From Dyella lipolytica (lineage in GTDB: Bacteria; Pseudomonadota; Gammaproteobacteria; Xanthomonadales; Rhodanobacteraceae), in NCBI RefSeq assembly GCF_030160075.1, contig NZ_BSNQ01000005.1, positions 1-64,000 of the forward strand: DNA of 64,000 nt, in the 5' to 3' direction. Below, in pieces: positions 26,610 to 35,026 of this stretch. The first letter of the stretch is position 1; each line of letters starts with the position of its first letter. The translations under genes were made by a program, and so were the position numbers. The notes under the pieces were generated by a model. It saw nothing but the letters and a program-made list of their open reading frames with translations. It made no database searches and was not told the origin of the DNA.

Positions 26610-27379
26610 CGGTTGGCCTCGAGCCAGGGCAGCAGCGTCTGCGCGACGGCGTCGGCATGACTGAGGAAGGGTGCGTGTCCGGCGTGCGCGATCTCGTGGA
26701 ATTCACCGTTGCACGCCGAAGCAGACCATTGCATGGCGTCGGGGTGGACCAAACGATCGAGCCGCCCTGCGCTCCACCAGCTGCGGCTGGTGTTCAATCG
26801 TGGAAGGCAGGCGCGCAAATCGGTTTGATCGAGCAGGCGGATACCTTCCTGCAGCACGCGTAGGCTGGGCTGCCCACGCGAAAACACTTCGGCGCGCAAT
26901 CGGCGCAGATCTCCGCGTGGATCGGGGCTACCCATCACTTCGAGCGTCAGGAAGCGATCCACCGTGGCGTGGTAGTCGGTTTCCAGATCGGTAGCGAGTT
27001 GTTGCACCAGTGCGGGATCCCGGCCGTACGGCCAATCCGAATCAGCGACGAAGCGCGGCGTGGCGCATAGCATGGCCAGTCCGCGCACATGTTGCGGCAA
27101 ATCCACTGCCGCGCGCAGCGCGACCAGTCCGCCCATCGACCAACCCAGCCATGCGGCTGGGGGTGTTGCCTTGGCAATGGCGTTTGCGCAAGCCGCCGGT
27201 TCCAGGGGAAGGTCGCAATCGCGTGAAAAGCCATGTCCCGGCAGATCGACTAAATGCATGGTGCAGTGTTCGGCAAGGGCGTCGACCAGAGGTTTGAACA
27301 CGCCGCCGTGCATCGCCCAGCCGTGAATCACCACCAGCGGCATCGGGCCGCTGCCGTGGACCTCGATATGCAGGCTCAT
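26606..27379 (-). CDS. bioH: Pimeloyl-ACP methyl ester carboxylesterase BioH
   Basis: A 257-residue alpha/beta hydrolase that cleaves pimeloyl-ACP methyl ester to stop chain extension in biotin synthesis. The nucleophile elbow GWSMGG has Ser81, and the C-terminal HAGHAPF provides the catalytic His; both positions are close to E. coli BioH (Ser82, His235). ATG 27379 overlaps the trhO TAA by one base (TAATG), and its stop overlaps bioC (ATGA), so translation is coupled on both sides. Confidence 0.95.
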   Translation of the reverse strand: MSLHIEVHGSGPMPLVVIHGWAMHGGVFKPLVDALAEHCTMHLVDLPGHGFSRDCDLPLEPAACANAIAKATPPAAWLGWSMGGLVALRAAVDLPQHVRGLAMLCATPRFVADSDWPYGRDPALVQQLATDLETDYHATVDRFLTLEVMGSPDPRGDLRRLRAEVFSRGQPSLRVLQEGIRLLDQTDLRACLPRLNTSRSWWSAGRLDRLVHPDAMQWSASACNGEFHEIAHAGHAPFLSHADAVAQTLLPWLEANR

Positions 27380-28317
27380 TAAGAACGAGCCTTTTGCGTT
27401 TGCTTCCTCTCCCCTCCGGGGCACGCGGGGAGAGTACATGGATGTACTCGGTTCTGAGGAGCGAGGAGAGGATTGAGGTGAGGGGTTGGTGCTTGCTCTG
27501 ATCTCTGTTCAGAGCAAGGCCCCGAACGGCCAATAGCGCAAGATTGTCCCCTCACCCCAGCCCTCTCCCCGGAGGGGAGAGGGGGTAAAGATGAAGGTAT
27601 GAGCGACTTATCGACGGCGCCGCGTTCATCGAATACGAAGCAGTCGCCCTGCCAATGCGTACCGCCGACTTCTTCGAAGTATTTCAGAATGCCACCTTCA
27701 AGCTGATATACGCGCTGCATGCCGACGTCCTGCATATGCAACACGGCTTTCTCGCAGCGAATGCCACCCGTGCAATACGAGACAACGGTCTTGCCGGCAT
27801 AGCGCGCCTGATCGGCCGCTAGCGCCACCGGCAATTCGGTGAAGCTGGATATCCGGTAATCGACCGCTTGCGGAAACTTGCCGACGTCGATTTCGTAGTC
27901 ATTGCGGGTGTCGAGCAGCACGACCTCGTGACCGTCGTCATCATGTCCCTGATCCAGCCAGCGTTTGAGCGTGGCCGCATCCACCGCTGGCGCGCGACCG
28001 CCTTCAGGACGGATCGTCGGCTGGCGCAGCGTGATGATTTCCTTCTTCAGGCGCACGCGCATGCGCTTGAAAGGCACGTCGTCGGAAAGCGATTCCTTCG
28101 CTTGCAAATCTGCAAAGCGCGAGTCGTTGCGCAGCCAGGTCATGAATGCGTCGATCGCTTCGCGCGAGCCGGCCAGAAACAGATTGATCCCTTCCGGCGC
28201 CAGCAAAATGGTGCCTTTCAGCGCCAGCGCATGGCATTGCGCGAGCACGCGTTCGCGCAGCGCTGGCAGGTCGTCCAGGCTGACGAAACGATAGGCGGAG
28301 ATGTTGAGGATCGACAT
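27379..28317 (-). CDS. trhO: tRNA uridine hydroxylase TrhO (rhodanese family), with repeat-derived C-terminal tail
   Basis: A 312-residue protein. Residues 1-240 are a TrhO/YceA-type enzyme: N-terminal ferredoxin-like domain ([32 protein letters not shown]) and a rhodanese domain with active Cys182 in [12 protein letters not shown]. TrhO family members hydroxylate U34 of some tRNAs (ho5U). The last about 70 residues ([16 protein letters not shown] onward, rich in Pro, Cys, Arg) are encoded by the REP-like repeat at 27407-27585. The reading frame stays open through that repeat and its TAA overlaps the bioH ATG. Xanthomonadales homologues I know of lack this tail, so it is probably non-functional protein sequence that preserves coupling. 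It sits between bioF and bioH. Confidence 0.9.
   Translation of the reverse strand: MSILNISAYRFVSLDDLPALRERVLAQCHALALKGTILLAPEGINLFLAGSREAIDAFMTWLRNDSRFADLQAKESLSDDVPFKRMRVRLKKEIITLRQPTIRPEGGRAPAVDAATLKRWLDQGHDDDGHEVVLLDTRNDYEIDVGKFPQAVDYRISSFTELPVALAADQARYAGKTVVSYCTGGIRCEKAVLHMQDVGMQRVYQLEGGILKYFEEVGGTHWQGDCFVFDERGAVDKSLIPSSLPPLPSGERAGVRGQSCAIGRSGPCSEQRSEQAPTPHLNPLLAPQNRVHPCTLPACPGGERKQTQKARS
27407..27585. repeat. REP-like GC-rich composite palindromic repeat
   Basis: About 180 bases bounded by hairpins: CTCTCCCC/GGGGAGAG (27407-27434) at one end, CCCTCTCCCC/GGGGAGAGGG around GGA (27561-27583) at the other. Between them are GTACAT/ATGTAC (27434-27447) and CTTGCTCTG/CAGAGCAAG (27492-27518). 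The right-hand hairpin and its CTCACCCC flank match the repeat at 54034-54162. This layout is typical of dispersed palindromic repeats of Xanthomonadales. Confidence 0.75.
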
Positions 28318-28345
28318 AGGCAAGCCGGGGGCGCTCGAAGGGCAA

Positions 28346-29530
28346 TTATACCGGGGCATCCGCCAGGCGCAGGGACGCCAGCGCTTCCAGCAACCGATCA
28401 ACATGGGCCTCCTCATGTGCTGCCGACAGCGTGATACGCAGTCGCGCCTGGTCTTGCGGCACGGTGGGCGGGCGGATCGCCACCACCAGCAAACCCTGCG
28501 CTTCCAGAGCCTGCGAGGCTTCCAGGGCGCGCTGCGCATCCCTCAGCAACAGTGGCTGGATCGCCGTGCGCGACGGCATCAGCGGCAAGCCGAGTTCGGT
28601 CGCGCCGCGCCGGAAGCGTTGGATCAGATGGTTGAGCTTCTCGCGCCGCCAGCTCTCGCTGCGTGCCATGGCAACAGCGCAATGAGCCGCTGCTGCCAGC
28701 GCCGGCGGCATGGCCGTGGTGTAGATGTATGTGCGTGCAAACTGGATAAGCCCGTCCACCAACGCGGCAGAGCCGGCGACAAAGGCGCCGCTGCATCCAA
28801 GGGCTTTGCCCAGCGTCGCCATAAGGACAGGCACGTCGCGTTCACCCAGGCCGGCTTCGGCCACGCTGCCGGCGCCGTCGTTACCGAGCACACCTAGGCC
28901 ATGTGCATCGTCCACCATCAGCGTGGCGCCTTCGCTATCGCACAGCGCGGCCAGATCGCGCAGCGGCGCGATATCGCCATCCATGCTGAATACGCCATCG
29001 GTGGCAAGCAGTGCGCAGCCTTCGGTGGTGATGCGCAACTGACGTGCCGCAGCATCGATGTCCCCGTGCGGATACCGTTTCAGCGTGGCTCCGGCAAGCT
29101 GCGCGCCATCGAGCAGGCAGGCGTGGTTGAGTTTGTCCTGCACGCACAGTTCGCCGCGTTGTAGCAGCGCCTGCATCACACCGTGATTGGCCATGTAACC
29201 GGTGGAGAACAACAGCGCACGCTCGCGCCCGGTCCATTCGGCCAGCGCTTCTTCCAGTGCGGCGTGTTCGCGGCGATGGCCGCAAATCAGATGCGCGGAG
29301 CCGCTGCCGACGCCACTTGTATCGGCGGCTTTTTTAAGTGCGGCGATCAGACTCGGGTGTTGCGCTAGGCCCAGGTAATCATTGCTGCAAAAGGCAAGCA
29401 AGCGTCGCCCGTTGCTCTCTACCCAGGGGCCGTCAGTGTGCGCAATCGTGCGCAATCGCCGCTGCAACTGAGCCTGCGAACGTTCGGCCGTCTGGACGGC
29501 CAGTCGTTCGAGCAGGTCAGGCCGCGGCAC
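28346..29530 (-). CDS. bioF: 8-amino-7-oxononanoate synthase BioF
   Basis: A 394-residue PLP enzyme that condenses pimeloyl-ACP with alanine to 8-amino-7-oxononanoate in biotin synthesis. The cofactor Lys lies in [12 protein letters not shown], and the glycine-rich [13 protein letters not shown] and [13 protein letters not shown] blocks are conserved. GTG at 29530 gives PRPDLLERL, the same opening as Xanthomonas BioF, and a length near E. coli's (384). It overlaps the bioB end by 14 bases. A longer frame reaching 29584 would extend further into bioB and is unlikely. Confidence 0.93.
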   Translation of the reverse strand: MPRPDLLERLAVQTAERSQAQLQRRLRTIAHTDGPWVESNGRRLLAFCSNDYLGLAQHPSLIAALKKAADTSGVGSGSAHLICGHRREHAALEEALAEWTGRERALLFSTGYMANHGVMQALLQRGELCVQDKLNHACLLDGAQLAGATLKRYPHGDIDAAARQLRITTEGCALLATDGVFSMDGDIAPLRDLAALCDSEGATLMVDDAHGLGVLGNDGAGSVAEAGLGERDVPVLMATLGKALGCSGAFVAGSAALVDGLIQFARTYIYTTAMPPALAAAAHCAVAMARSESWRREKLNHLIQRFRRGATELGLPLMPSRTAIQPLLLRDAQRALEASQALEAQGLLVVAIRPPTVPQDQARLRITLSAAHEEAHVDRLLEALASLRLADAPV

Positions 29531-30560
29531 TGCAGCCACAACCTTGGCCGCATCCGTTCGCTTCCGTTTCCAGGATGTCGGCATGTACGGTGCCGGCTTC
29601 TTCGATCACTTCCAGCGGGTGCAGGTCGAGGCGGCGGAACAGCGCACGGTCGTGTTCCACGTCGGGGTTGCCGGTGGTCAGCAGCTTCTCGCCGTAGAAA
29701 ATCGAATTGGCGCCGGCGAAAAAGCACAGCGCTTGCACGGCATCGTCCATCTCCTGACGGCCGGCGGACAGACGCACCATCGAGGCTGGCATCAAAATAC
29801 GCGCCACGGCGATCGTGCGCACGAACTCGAACGGATCCAGCGCTTCAGTGCCGTGCAGAGGCGTGCCTTCCACCTGCACCAATTGGTTGATCGGCACCGA
29901 CTGCGGATGCTCGGGCAGATTGGCCAGCGTCTGCAGCAGGCCGGCGCGCTGGGTGCGCGTCTCGCCCATGCCGACGATACCGCCGCAGCAGGTCTTCAGG
30001 CCGGCTTCGCGAATGTGCTCGAGCGTGTCCAGGCGGTCCTGGTATTCGCGGGTGTGGATGATCTCGCCGTAGAACTCCGGCGCGGTATCCAGGTTGTGGT
30101 TGTAGTAGTCCAGGCCTGCGTGTTTCAGCGTTTGTGCCTGCGTATCGGTGAGCATGCCGAGCGTCGCGCAGGTTTCCAGGCCCAGCGCTTTTACGGCGGA
30201 AACGATCTCGGCCACTTTGACCACATCGCGATCTTTCGGGCTGCGCCACGCAGCGCCCATGCAAAAACGGCTGGCGCCGGCATGCTTGGCGGCCTGGGCA
30301 CGGGCGACCACGGCGTCCACCGACATCAGCTTTTCGGCTTTCACGCCGGTGTGGTAGCGGGCTGCTTGCGGGCAATAACCGCAGTCCTCGGGACAGCCGC
30401 CGGTCTTGATCGAAAGCAGGGTGGAGACCTGAACCGCGTTCGGATCGTGGTGGGCGCGATGCTCGCTGTGCGCGCGATGCAGCAGTTCATTGAACGGCAA
30501 GGCAAACAGCGCAGCGACTTCGTCGCGCGTCCAGTCATGGCGAAAAGCGGCTACAGACAT
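29517..30560 (-). CDS. bioB: Biotin synthase BioB
   Basis: A 347-residue radical SAM enzyme that inserts sulfur into dethiobiotin. The [4Fe-4S] cluster motif is Cys56, Cys60 and Cys63 (CPEDCGYC), and the conserved [12 protein letters not shown] segment that contacts SAM and the [2Fe-2S] cluster is present. Start ATG at 30560 gives [10 protein letters not shown]; an upstream ATG at 30590 would add ten residues. First gene of the minus-strand biotin cluster; bioA and bioD are not in the window. Confidence 0.97.
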   Translation of the reverse strand: MSVAAFRHDWTRDEVAALFALPFNELLHRAHSEHRAHHDPNAVQVSTLLSIKTGGCPEDCGYCPQAARYHTGVKAEKLMSVDAVVARAQAAKHAGASRFCMGAAWRSPKDRDVVKVAEIVSAVKALGLETCATLGMLTDTQAQTLKHAGLDYYNHNLDTAPEFYGEIIHTREYQDRLDTLEHIREAGLKTCCGGIVGMGETRTQRAGLLQTLANLPEHPQSVPINQLVQVEGTPLHGTEALDPFEFVRTIAVARILMPASMVRLSAGRQEMDDAVQALCFFAGANSIFYGEKLLTTGNPDVEHDRALFRRLDLHPLEVIEEAGTVHADILETEANGCGQGCGCSAAA

Positions 30561-30707
30561 GGGCTTGGGGTTCCAGAAAACACGCGGCATATAAGTGTGG
30601 AAGTGGCCTGGAAGGCTGTCAACTGGATACGCGCGAGAATGGTTGACGGAGCCGAAGGGCCGCCGGACCCATTACCATTTGCTCTCCACTATCGAGGGAA
30701 GCGATCC

Positions 30708-30914
30708 ATGAGTGCAGGACAGGGCAGCAGTGGCAACGTCATCGCGGCGGTATGCAGCTTTTTTATTCCAGGCCTAGGCCAGCTGGTGCAGGGGCGATTG
30801 CTGAAAGCGGTCGTCATGTTCGTGCTGGCCGCGGCGCTGTGGATCGTTTGGATGGGCTGGATCATCCACCTCTGGTCGATCCTCGACGCGGCGTTGTTCA
30901 AGCCGGGCAACTAA
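30708..30914 (+). CDS. Small TM2-like membrane protein
   Basis: A 68-residue protein with two membrane helices. The first turn PGLGQLVQGRLLKAVVMF and the closing HLWSILDAALF resemble the TM2-type PGxGQxY/G...W..D pattern found in small proteins of many bacteria. ATG 30708 is preceded by GAGGGAAGCG. It lies between the divergent bioB start and comF, 15 bases before comF. No function known; topology is likely N-in with both termini cytoplasmic. Confidence 0.78.
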   Translation: MSAGQGSSGNVIAAVCSFFIPGLGQLVQGRLLKAVVMFVLAAALWIVWMGWIIHLWSILDAALFKPGN

Positions 30915-30929
30915 TCCCGCCATCCGCGC

Positions 30930-31643
30930 ATGGATGCGCCGAAACGCCTCCTCACCGTGCTGCATCGCTGGCTATTGCCCTGGCGATGTTTGCTGTGCGG
31001 CGATGCGGGCGCGGAAGGGGTCGACCTGTGTGCGGCGTGCATCGAGGAATTGCCGCGCAATACGCACTGCTGCGAGCGCTGTGCCTTACCGCTGCCCGTG
31101 TCGGCGCCACTGTGCGGCCGTTGCCTGCGCAAGGCGCCCCAATGGCATGCGGCCTGGGCGCCTTTTCGTTACGCGTGGCCACTGGATCGGCTGGAAACAC
31201 GTTTCAAATTCAGTCGCGATCTTGCCGCCGGTCGTGTGCTGGCTACGCTGTGGCAGCGTCAACCCCACCCGCCCGCGTTGCCGCAACTGATTCTTCCCGT
31301 GCCGCTGCATCGACGCCGCCTGCGTGAGCGCGGTTACAACCAGGCGCTGGAAATGGCACGACCGCTAGCGCGCGCATTGAATATTCCTTGTGCGCACGAT
31401 GTCCTGCGCCGCGTTCGTCACACGGACGCCCAGACCGCACTGGACGCAACCGAACGTCGCCGCAATCTGCGCGGCGCATTCGCTTTGCGCGGTGACGTCG
31501 CTTTACCTGCCCACGTCGCCGTGCTGGACGATGTCTTCACCACCGGCACCACGTTGAGCGAATGCACCAGGGTGCTGAAACGCGCCGGTGTCGAGCGGGT
31601 CGATGTATGGGCGCTGGCGCGAGCACCCATACCGGGTCGATGA
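30930..31643 (+). CDS. comF: ComF family phosphoribosyltransferase-like protein
   Basis: A 237-residue protein with an N-terminal four-cysteine-pair region (CLLCGDAG, CAAC, CERC, CGRC) and a C-terminal PRPP-binding-like fold with VAVLDDVFTTGTTL. ComF/GntX proteins aid natural transformation or DNA uptake in several bacteria, though the reaction is unknown. The PVPLHRRRLRERGYNQ segment is conserved in the family. It is adjacent to the biotin cluster, as gntX is to bioH in E. coli. Confidence 0.93.
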   Translation: MDAPKRLLTVLHRWLLPWRCLLCGDAGAEGVDLCAACIEELPRNTHCCERCALPLPVSAPLCGRCLRKAPQWHAAWAPFRYAWPLDRLETRFKFSRDLAAGRVLATLWQRQPHPPALPQLILPVPLHRRRLRERGYNQALEMARPLARALNIPCAHDVLRRVRHTDAQTALDATERRRNLRGAFALRGDVALPAHVAVLDDVFTTGTTLSECTRVLKRAGVERVDVWALARAPIPGR

Positions 31644-31646
31644 GCA

Positions 31647-32672
31647 TCAGCGCACGGCAAGCGCCAGGGCAATACCGATCCACAGCGTGAGGCCAAGCCA
31701 ATTGTTGTGCCGAAACGCAGCCAGGCAGGCGTCGCGTTGGCGGTTGCGGATCAGCCATTGCTGCCAGCCGAACAGTCCGATCGTGGCCAGTACGGCCACC
31801 CAATAGGGCCAACCCAGCTTGGCGCGCGTGCCGACCATCACCATCGCCACCACAAAGGTGCCCATCAATACGCCGATGATCGGCACATCCGCATCGCCAA
31901 ACAGAATGGCGGTAGAGCGCGCACCGGCCTTGAGATCGTCCTCGCGATCGACCATCGCGTATTCGGTGTCGTAGATCACCGACCACAGGATGTTGGCGAT
32001 AAACAGCAGCCAGCCCAGGGGCGGCACACTGTTTTGCACGGCGGCGAAGGCCATCGGTATCGACCAGCCGAACGCCGCGCCCAGCACCACTTGCGGCATA
32101 TCCGTGTAGCGTTTGGTGAAGGGATAGAGCGCCGCCAGCACCGCGCCGATAAAGGACAGCTTGATCGTCAACGGATTGGTCAGCAGCACCAACAGAAAGG
32201 CGAACACCAGCAAGCCGGCGAAAACGATCAGGGCTTCGCGTGGTGTCACCCGTCCGGAAGCGATCGGCCGTCCCGCCGTCCGAGCCACCTGCGGATCGAG
32301 CTTGCGATCGGCGAAATCGTTGATCGCGCAGCCCGCCGCGCGCATGGCGAACACGCCCAGCGTGAAGATCACCAGCATCTTCCAGGGTGGAAAATCGTTC
32401 GCCGCCAGCCATAGCGCCCACCAGGTCGGCCATAGCAGCAACAGGGCACCGATCGGGCGATCCATGCGTGTGAGCACCAGAATGTCGTGTGCCTTCTGCC
32501 GATGTTGTTCGGGCAATTTCTGCAGCAACCAGTCCAGCACGCGCGAGGCGCGCGTGGAGCTGTCGGCCGGCCGTTGCGTGCGACTCGCCGATGGTGCCGT
32601 GGCGGGACGCGTGCGAGTGACGGCCGGCGCCGAAGGAGTGCGCCGCTGGCGCTTGCGAGAGGTCGGAGCCAT
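31647..32672 (-). CDS. ubiA: 4-hydroxybenzoate polyprenyltransferase UbiA
   Basis: A 341-residue integral membrane prenyltransferase of ubiquinone synthesis, attaching the isoprenoid chain to 4-hydroxybenzoate. The two magnesium/diphosphate motifs are NDFADRKLD and YDTEYAMVDREDD. About eight to nine membrane helices follow a basic, disordered N-terminal extension of roughly 60 residues (KRQRRTPSAP and so on) not found in E. coli UbiA (290 residues). ATG 32672 is chosen because the frame further upstream crosses into the divergent gene region at 32806. It ends three bases before the convergent comF stop. Confidence 0.94.
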   Translation of the reverse strand: MAPTSRKRQRRTPSAPAVTRTRPATAPSASRTQRPADSSTRASRVLDWLLQKLPEQHRQKAHDILVLTRMDRPIGALLLLWPTWWALWLAANDFPPWKMLVIFTLGVFAMRAAGCAINDFADRKLDPQVARTAGRPIASGRVTPREALIVFAGLLVFAFLLVLLTNPLTIKLSFIGAVLAALYPFTKRYTDMPQVVLGAAFGWSIPMAFAAVQNSVPPLGWLLFIANILWSVIYDTEYAMVDREDDLKAGARSTAILFGDADVPIIGVLMGTFVVAMVMVGTRAKLGWPYWVAVLATIGLFGWQQWLIRNRQRDACLAAFRHNNWLGLTLWIGIALALAVR

Positions 32673-32805
32673 ACCCTCAAGTGTAGCGTGCCATCCCCAC
32701 GCCGAAACTGTGCGCAATACCACCTGGCTGCTGCCGGCGCGCCGATTGCCCGTGCCTGGGGATCGGTCTAGCATCCGGCATGGCAAACGGCGGCAGGAAC
32801 CATCC

Positions 32806-33186
32806 ATGACTATGTCCATCGGTCATATTGCACTGATCGTGCGCGATCCCGCACGCACTGCCGCCCTATTCTCCGGGGTGCTTGGCGCCCAGGTCATCGC
32901 CGACCGCCCGGATGATGAAGGTCATCCGCAAACCTTTGCGAAATTCGGCGGGGTGTGGTTCGTCATAGTGCAGGGAACCGGCCCTGCTTGCCGCACCGGC
33001 GATCACATCGCGCTCGAGGTCAGCCACGACGAGCTGATGGCATGTGCCGGCAAACTCGCCACGTTCGACGTCGAGCATTTCATGGCGCGCAAGGATACCG
33101 CGCTGTATTTCATGGACTACGACAACCATGTGTTCGAACTGGATGCCGGTGGTTCGATGGATGAGATGCTCGCCGGCCACGCATAG
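32806..33186 (+). CDS. VOC superfamily protein, FosX-like
   Basis: A 126-residue vicinal-oxygen-chelate protein. Metal ligands are visible as His7 (GHIALIV), His67 (GDHIALEV) and Glu111 (FELDAG), in the same spacing class as FosX, and LYFMDYDNHVFELDAG matches the FosX C-terminus closely. FosX hydrates the fosfomycin epoxide with Mn2+. Compared from memory with Listeria FosX, its catalytic Glu44 aligns with Gln42 here, so the hydrolase activity is doubtful. Alternative start ATG at 32812. It stands alone between ubiA and ilvA, convergent with the latter. Confidence 0.8.
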   Translation: MTMSIGHIALIVRDPARTAALFSGVLGAQVIADRPDDEGHPQTFAKFGGVWFVIVQGTGPACRTGDHIALEVSHDELMACAGKLATFDVEHFMARKDTALYFMDYDNHVFELDAGGSMDEMLAGHA

Positions 33187-33200
33187 CGTGCCGGGATGCG

Positions 33201-34766
33201 TTACGCGCGCAGCAGCAATCGATAGGCGGGATTGTCGCTTTCGTCCACGTGTGGATAGCCCAGCGTGTTGAGAAAATCGCGCAGCAGCGAAAGCTCGTTG
33301 GGTGGCACCTGCATTCCGACCAGAATCCGTCCATAGTCGGCGCCGTGATTGCGGTAATGGAACAGGCTGATGTTCCAGTCCGGATGCATGCGTTCCAGGA
33401 AACGCGCCAAAGCGCCTGGGCGTTCGGGAAAATCGAAGCGGTAAAGCCGCTCATCGCGAGCAAGCGCCGAACGGCCACCGATCATGTGGCGCAGGTGCAG
33501 CTTGGCCAGTTCGTCGTCGGTAAGATCGAGTACGCCGAAATCATTGGCGCGGAACGCATCGGTCAGCGCCTCGCGCTCACCACGTTGCGCGGTCTGGATG
33601 CCCACGAAAATATGCGCCGCATGGGCGTCGCCGATGCGGTAATTGAATTCGGTAATCGAGTGCTGGCCAAGCGCATTGCAGAAGCGTCGGAAGCTGCCGC
33701 GTTGCTCGGGAATGGTGACTGCAAACACCGCCTCGCGTTGTTCGCCGACTTCCGCGCGTTCAGCGACGAAGCGCAGGCGATCGAAATTCATATTGGCGCC
33801 CGAGACTATCGCCACAAGCGAGCCGCTGCATGCGCCGTGGGCAGCGACGTATTGTTTGAGTCCCGCGAGCGCCAGCGCGCCGGAAGGTTCCGGAATGCTG
33901 CGGGTATCCTGGTAAATATCGCGAATCGCCGCACAAATGGCATCGGTATCCACGCGCAGCACATCGTCGACGTATTGCTGGCATAGCGAGAAGGTCAATG
34001 CACCCACCTGCTTGACCGCCGTGCCGTCGGCAAACAGGCCGACCTCGTCCAGCGCCACGCGAGTACCTGCATCGAGCGCTCGTGCCATCGAATCGGCATC
34101 GCTGGCCTGCACACCTATCACGCGTACCTCCGGTCGCCGCGCTTTGATCACGGACGCGATGCCGGCAATCAATCCGCCGCCGCCGATGGGAACGAACACC
34201 GAGTGCAGCGGTCCGGGATGTTGGGCCAGCATTTCGAGCGCGATGGTTGCTTGGCCTGCGATCACATCGAGGTCATCGAACGGGTGTACAAACGTTGCGC
34301 CGAGCGCCTCACGCAAACGCAGGGCCTCGGCCTGCGCCTCGCTATAAGAATCACCCGCAAGAACAACATCGGTGTAGCTGCCGCCAAAGCGACGCACGGC
34401 ATCGACCTTGACTTGCGGCGCAGTGACCGGCATCACGATAGTGGCGCGTATACCCAGGCGCGATGCCGCCAAGGCTACGCCCTGCGCGTGATTGCCGGCC
34501 GAAGCGGCGACGACGCCGCGTGCGCGTTGCGTCTCATCGAGCTGCGCCATGCGGTTGTAAGCGCCGCGCAGTTTGAATGAAAACACCGGTTGCTGATCCT
34601 CGCGCTTGAGCAACACGGATGTGCCTAACCGCGCCGAGAGCAGCGAAGCGGGTTCCAGCGCGGTGTTTTGCGCGACTTCGTAAACGCGTGCGGCCTCGGC
34701 CAGGCGTAATACGGACGCCGCCGTAAGCGCCATATCGCTATCGTTTTGCGCCAACCTGGCGTTCAT
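33201..34766 (-). CDS. ilvA: Biosynthetic threonine ammonia-lyase
   Basis: A 521-residue PLP enzyme converting threonine to 2-oxobutanoate, the first step of isoleucine synthesis. The cofactor Lys is in [10 protein letters not shown], with [10 protein letters not shown] and the glycine loop [10 protein letters not shown]. Two ACT-like regulatory repeats occupy about residues 340-510 ([19 protein letters not shown] and [19 protein letters not shown]), as in the isoleucine-inhibited enzyme. It starts with an ATGA overlap on ilvM and is the last gene of the operon; no terminator is evident before the convergent gene 14 bases away. Confidence 0.96.
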   Translation of the reverse strand: MNARLAQNDSDMALTAASVLRLAEAARVYEVAQNTALEPASLLSARLGTSVLLKREDQQPVFSFKLRGAYNRMAQLDETQRARGVVAASAGNHAQGVALAASRLGIRATIVMPVTAPQVKVDAVRRFGGSYTDVVLAGDSYSEAQAEALRLREALGATFVHPFDDLDVIAGQATIALEMLAQHPGPLHSVFVPIGGGGLIAGIASVIKARRPEVRVIGVQASDADSMARALDAGTRVALDEVGLFADGTAVKQVGALTFSLCQQYVDDVLRVDTDAICAAIRDIYQDTRSIPEPSGALALAGLKQYVAAHGACSGSLVAIVSGANMNFDRLRFVAERAEVGEQREAVFAVTIPEQRGSFRRFCNALGQHSITEFNYRIGDAHAAHIFVGIQTAQRGEREALTDAFRANDFGVLDLTDDELAKLHLRHMIGGRSALARDERLYRFDFPERPGALARFLERMHPDWNISLFHYRNHGADYGRILVGMQVPPNELSLLRDFLNTLGYPHVDESDNPAYRLLLRA

Positions 34767-35002
34767 GCCTGTGCCGGATGTTCAACTTGCAGCACATCGA
34801 CCAGTTTGCGCGTTTGCTGCAGGATCTGCGTAAGCGTGGCATCGTCGCCGCGCACCGTCAGGGTGAGGCGCGATACCGCCGGATCGTTGGTAGCGGCGAC
34901 CGTCAACGTATCGATGTTGTGACCACGCGCGGCAAACAGTCCGGCCACGCGGACCAGGGCGCCGGCTTCGTTCTGCAGCAGAATGGAGAGTGTGTGTTGC
35001 AT
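34763..35002 (-). CDS. ilvM: Acetolactate synthase small (regulatory) subunit
   Basis: A 79-residue single ACT-domain protein ([32 protein letters not shown]) that would confer valine control and stability on acetolactate synthase. The short one-domain form is that of the E. coli IlvM/IlvN type rather than the longer two-domain IlvH. It lies 24 bases after ilvG and overlaps ilvA by four bases. Confidence 0.93.
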   Translation of the reverse strand: MQHTLSILLQNEAGALVRVAGLFAARGHNIDTLTVAATNDPAVSRLTLTVRGDDATLTQILQQTRKLVDVLQVEHPAQA

Positions 35003-35026
35003 GGCAGATTCCAGGTTCGGTCGGTG

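Noticed and set aside
27407-27585. CRISPR array
   Set aside because: Inverted rather than direct repeats, no regular spacers, and no cas genes nearby.
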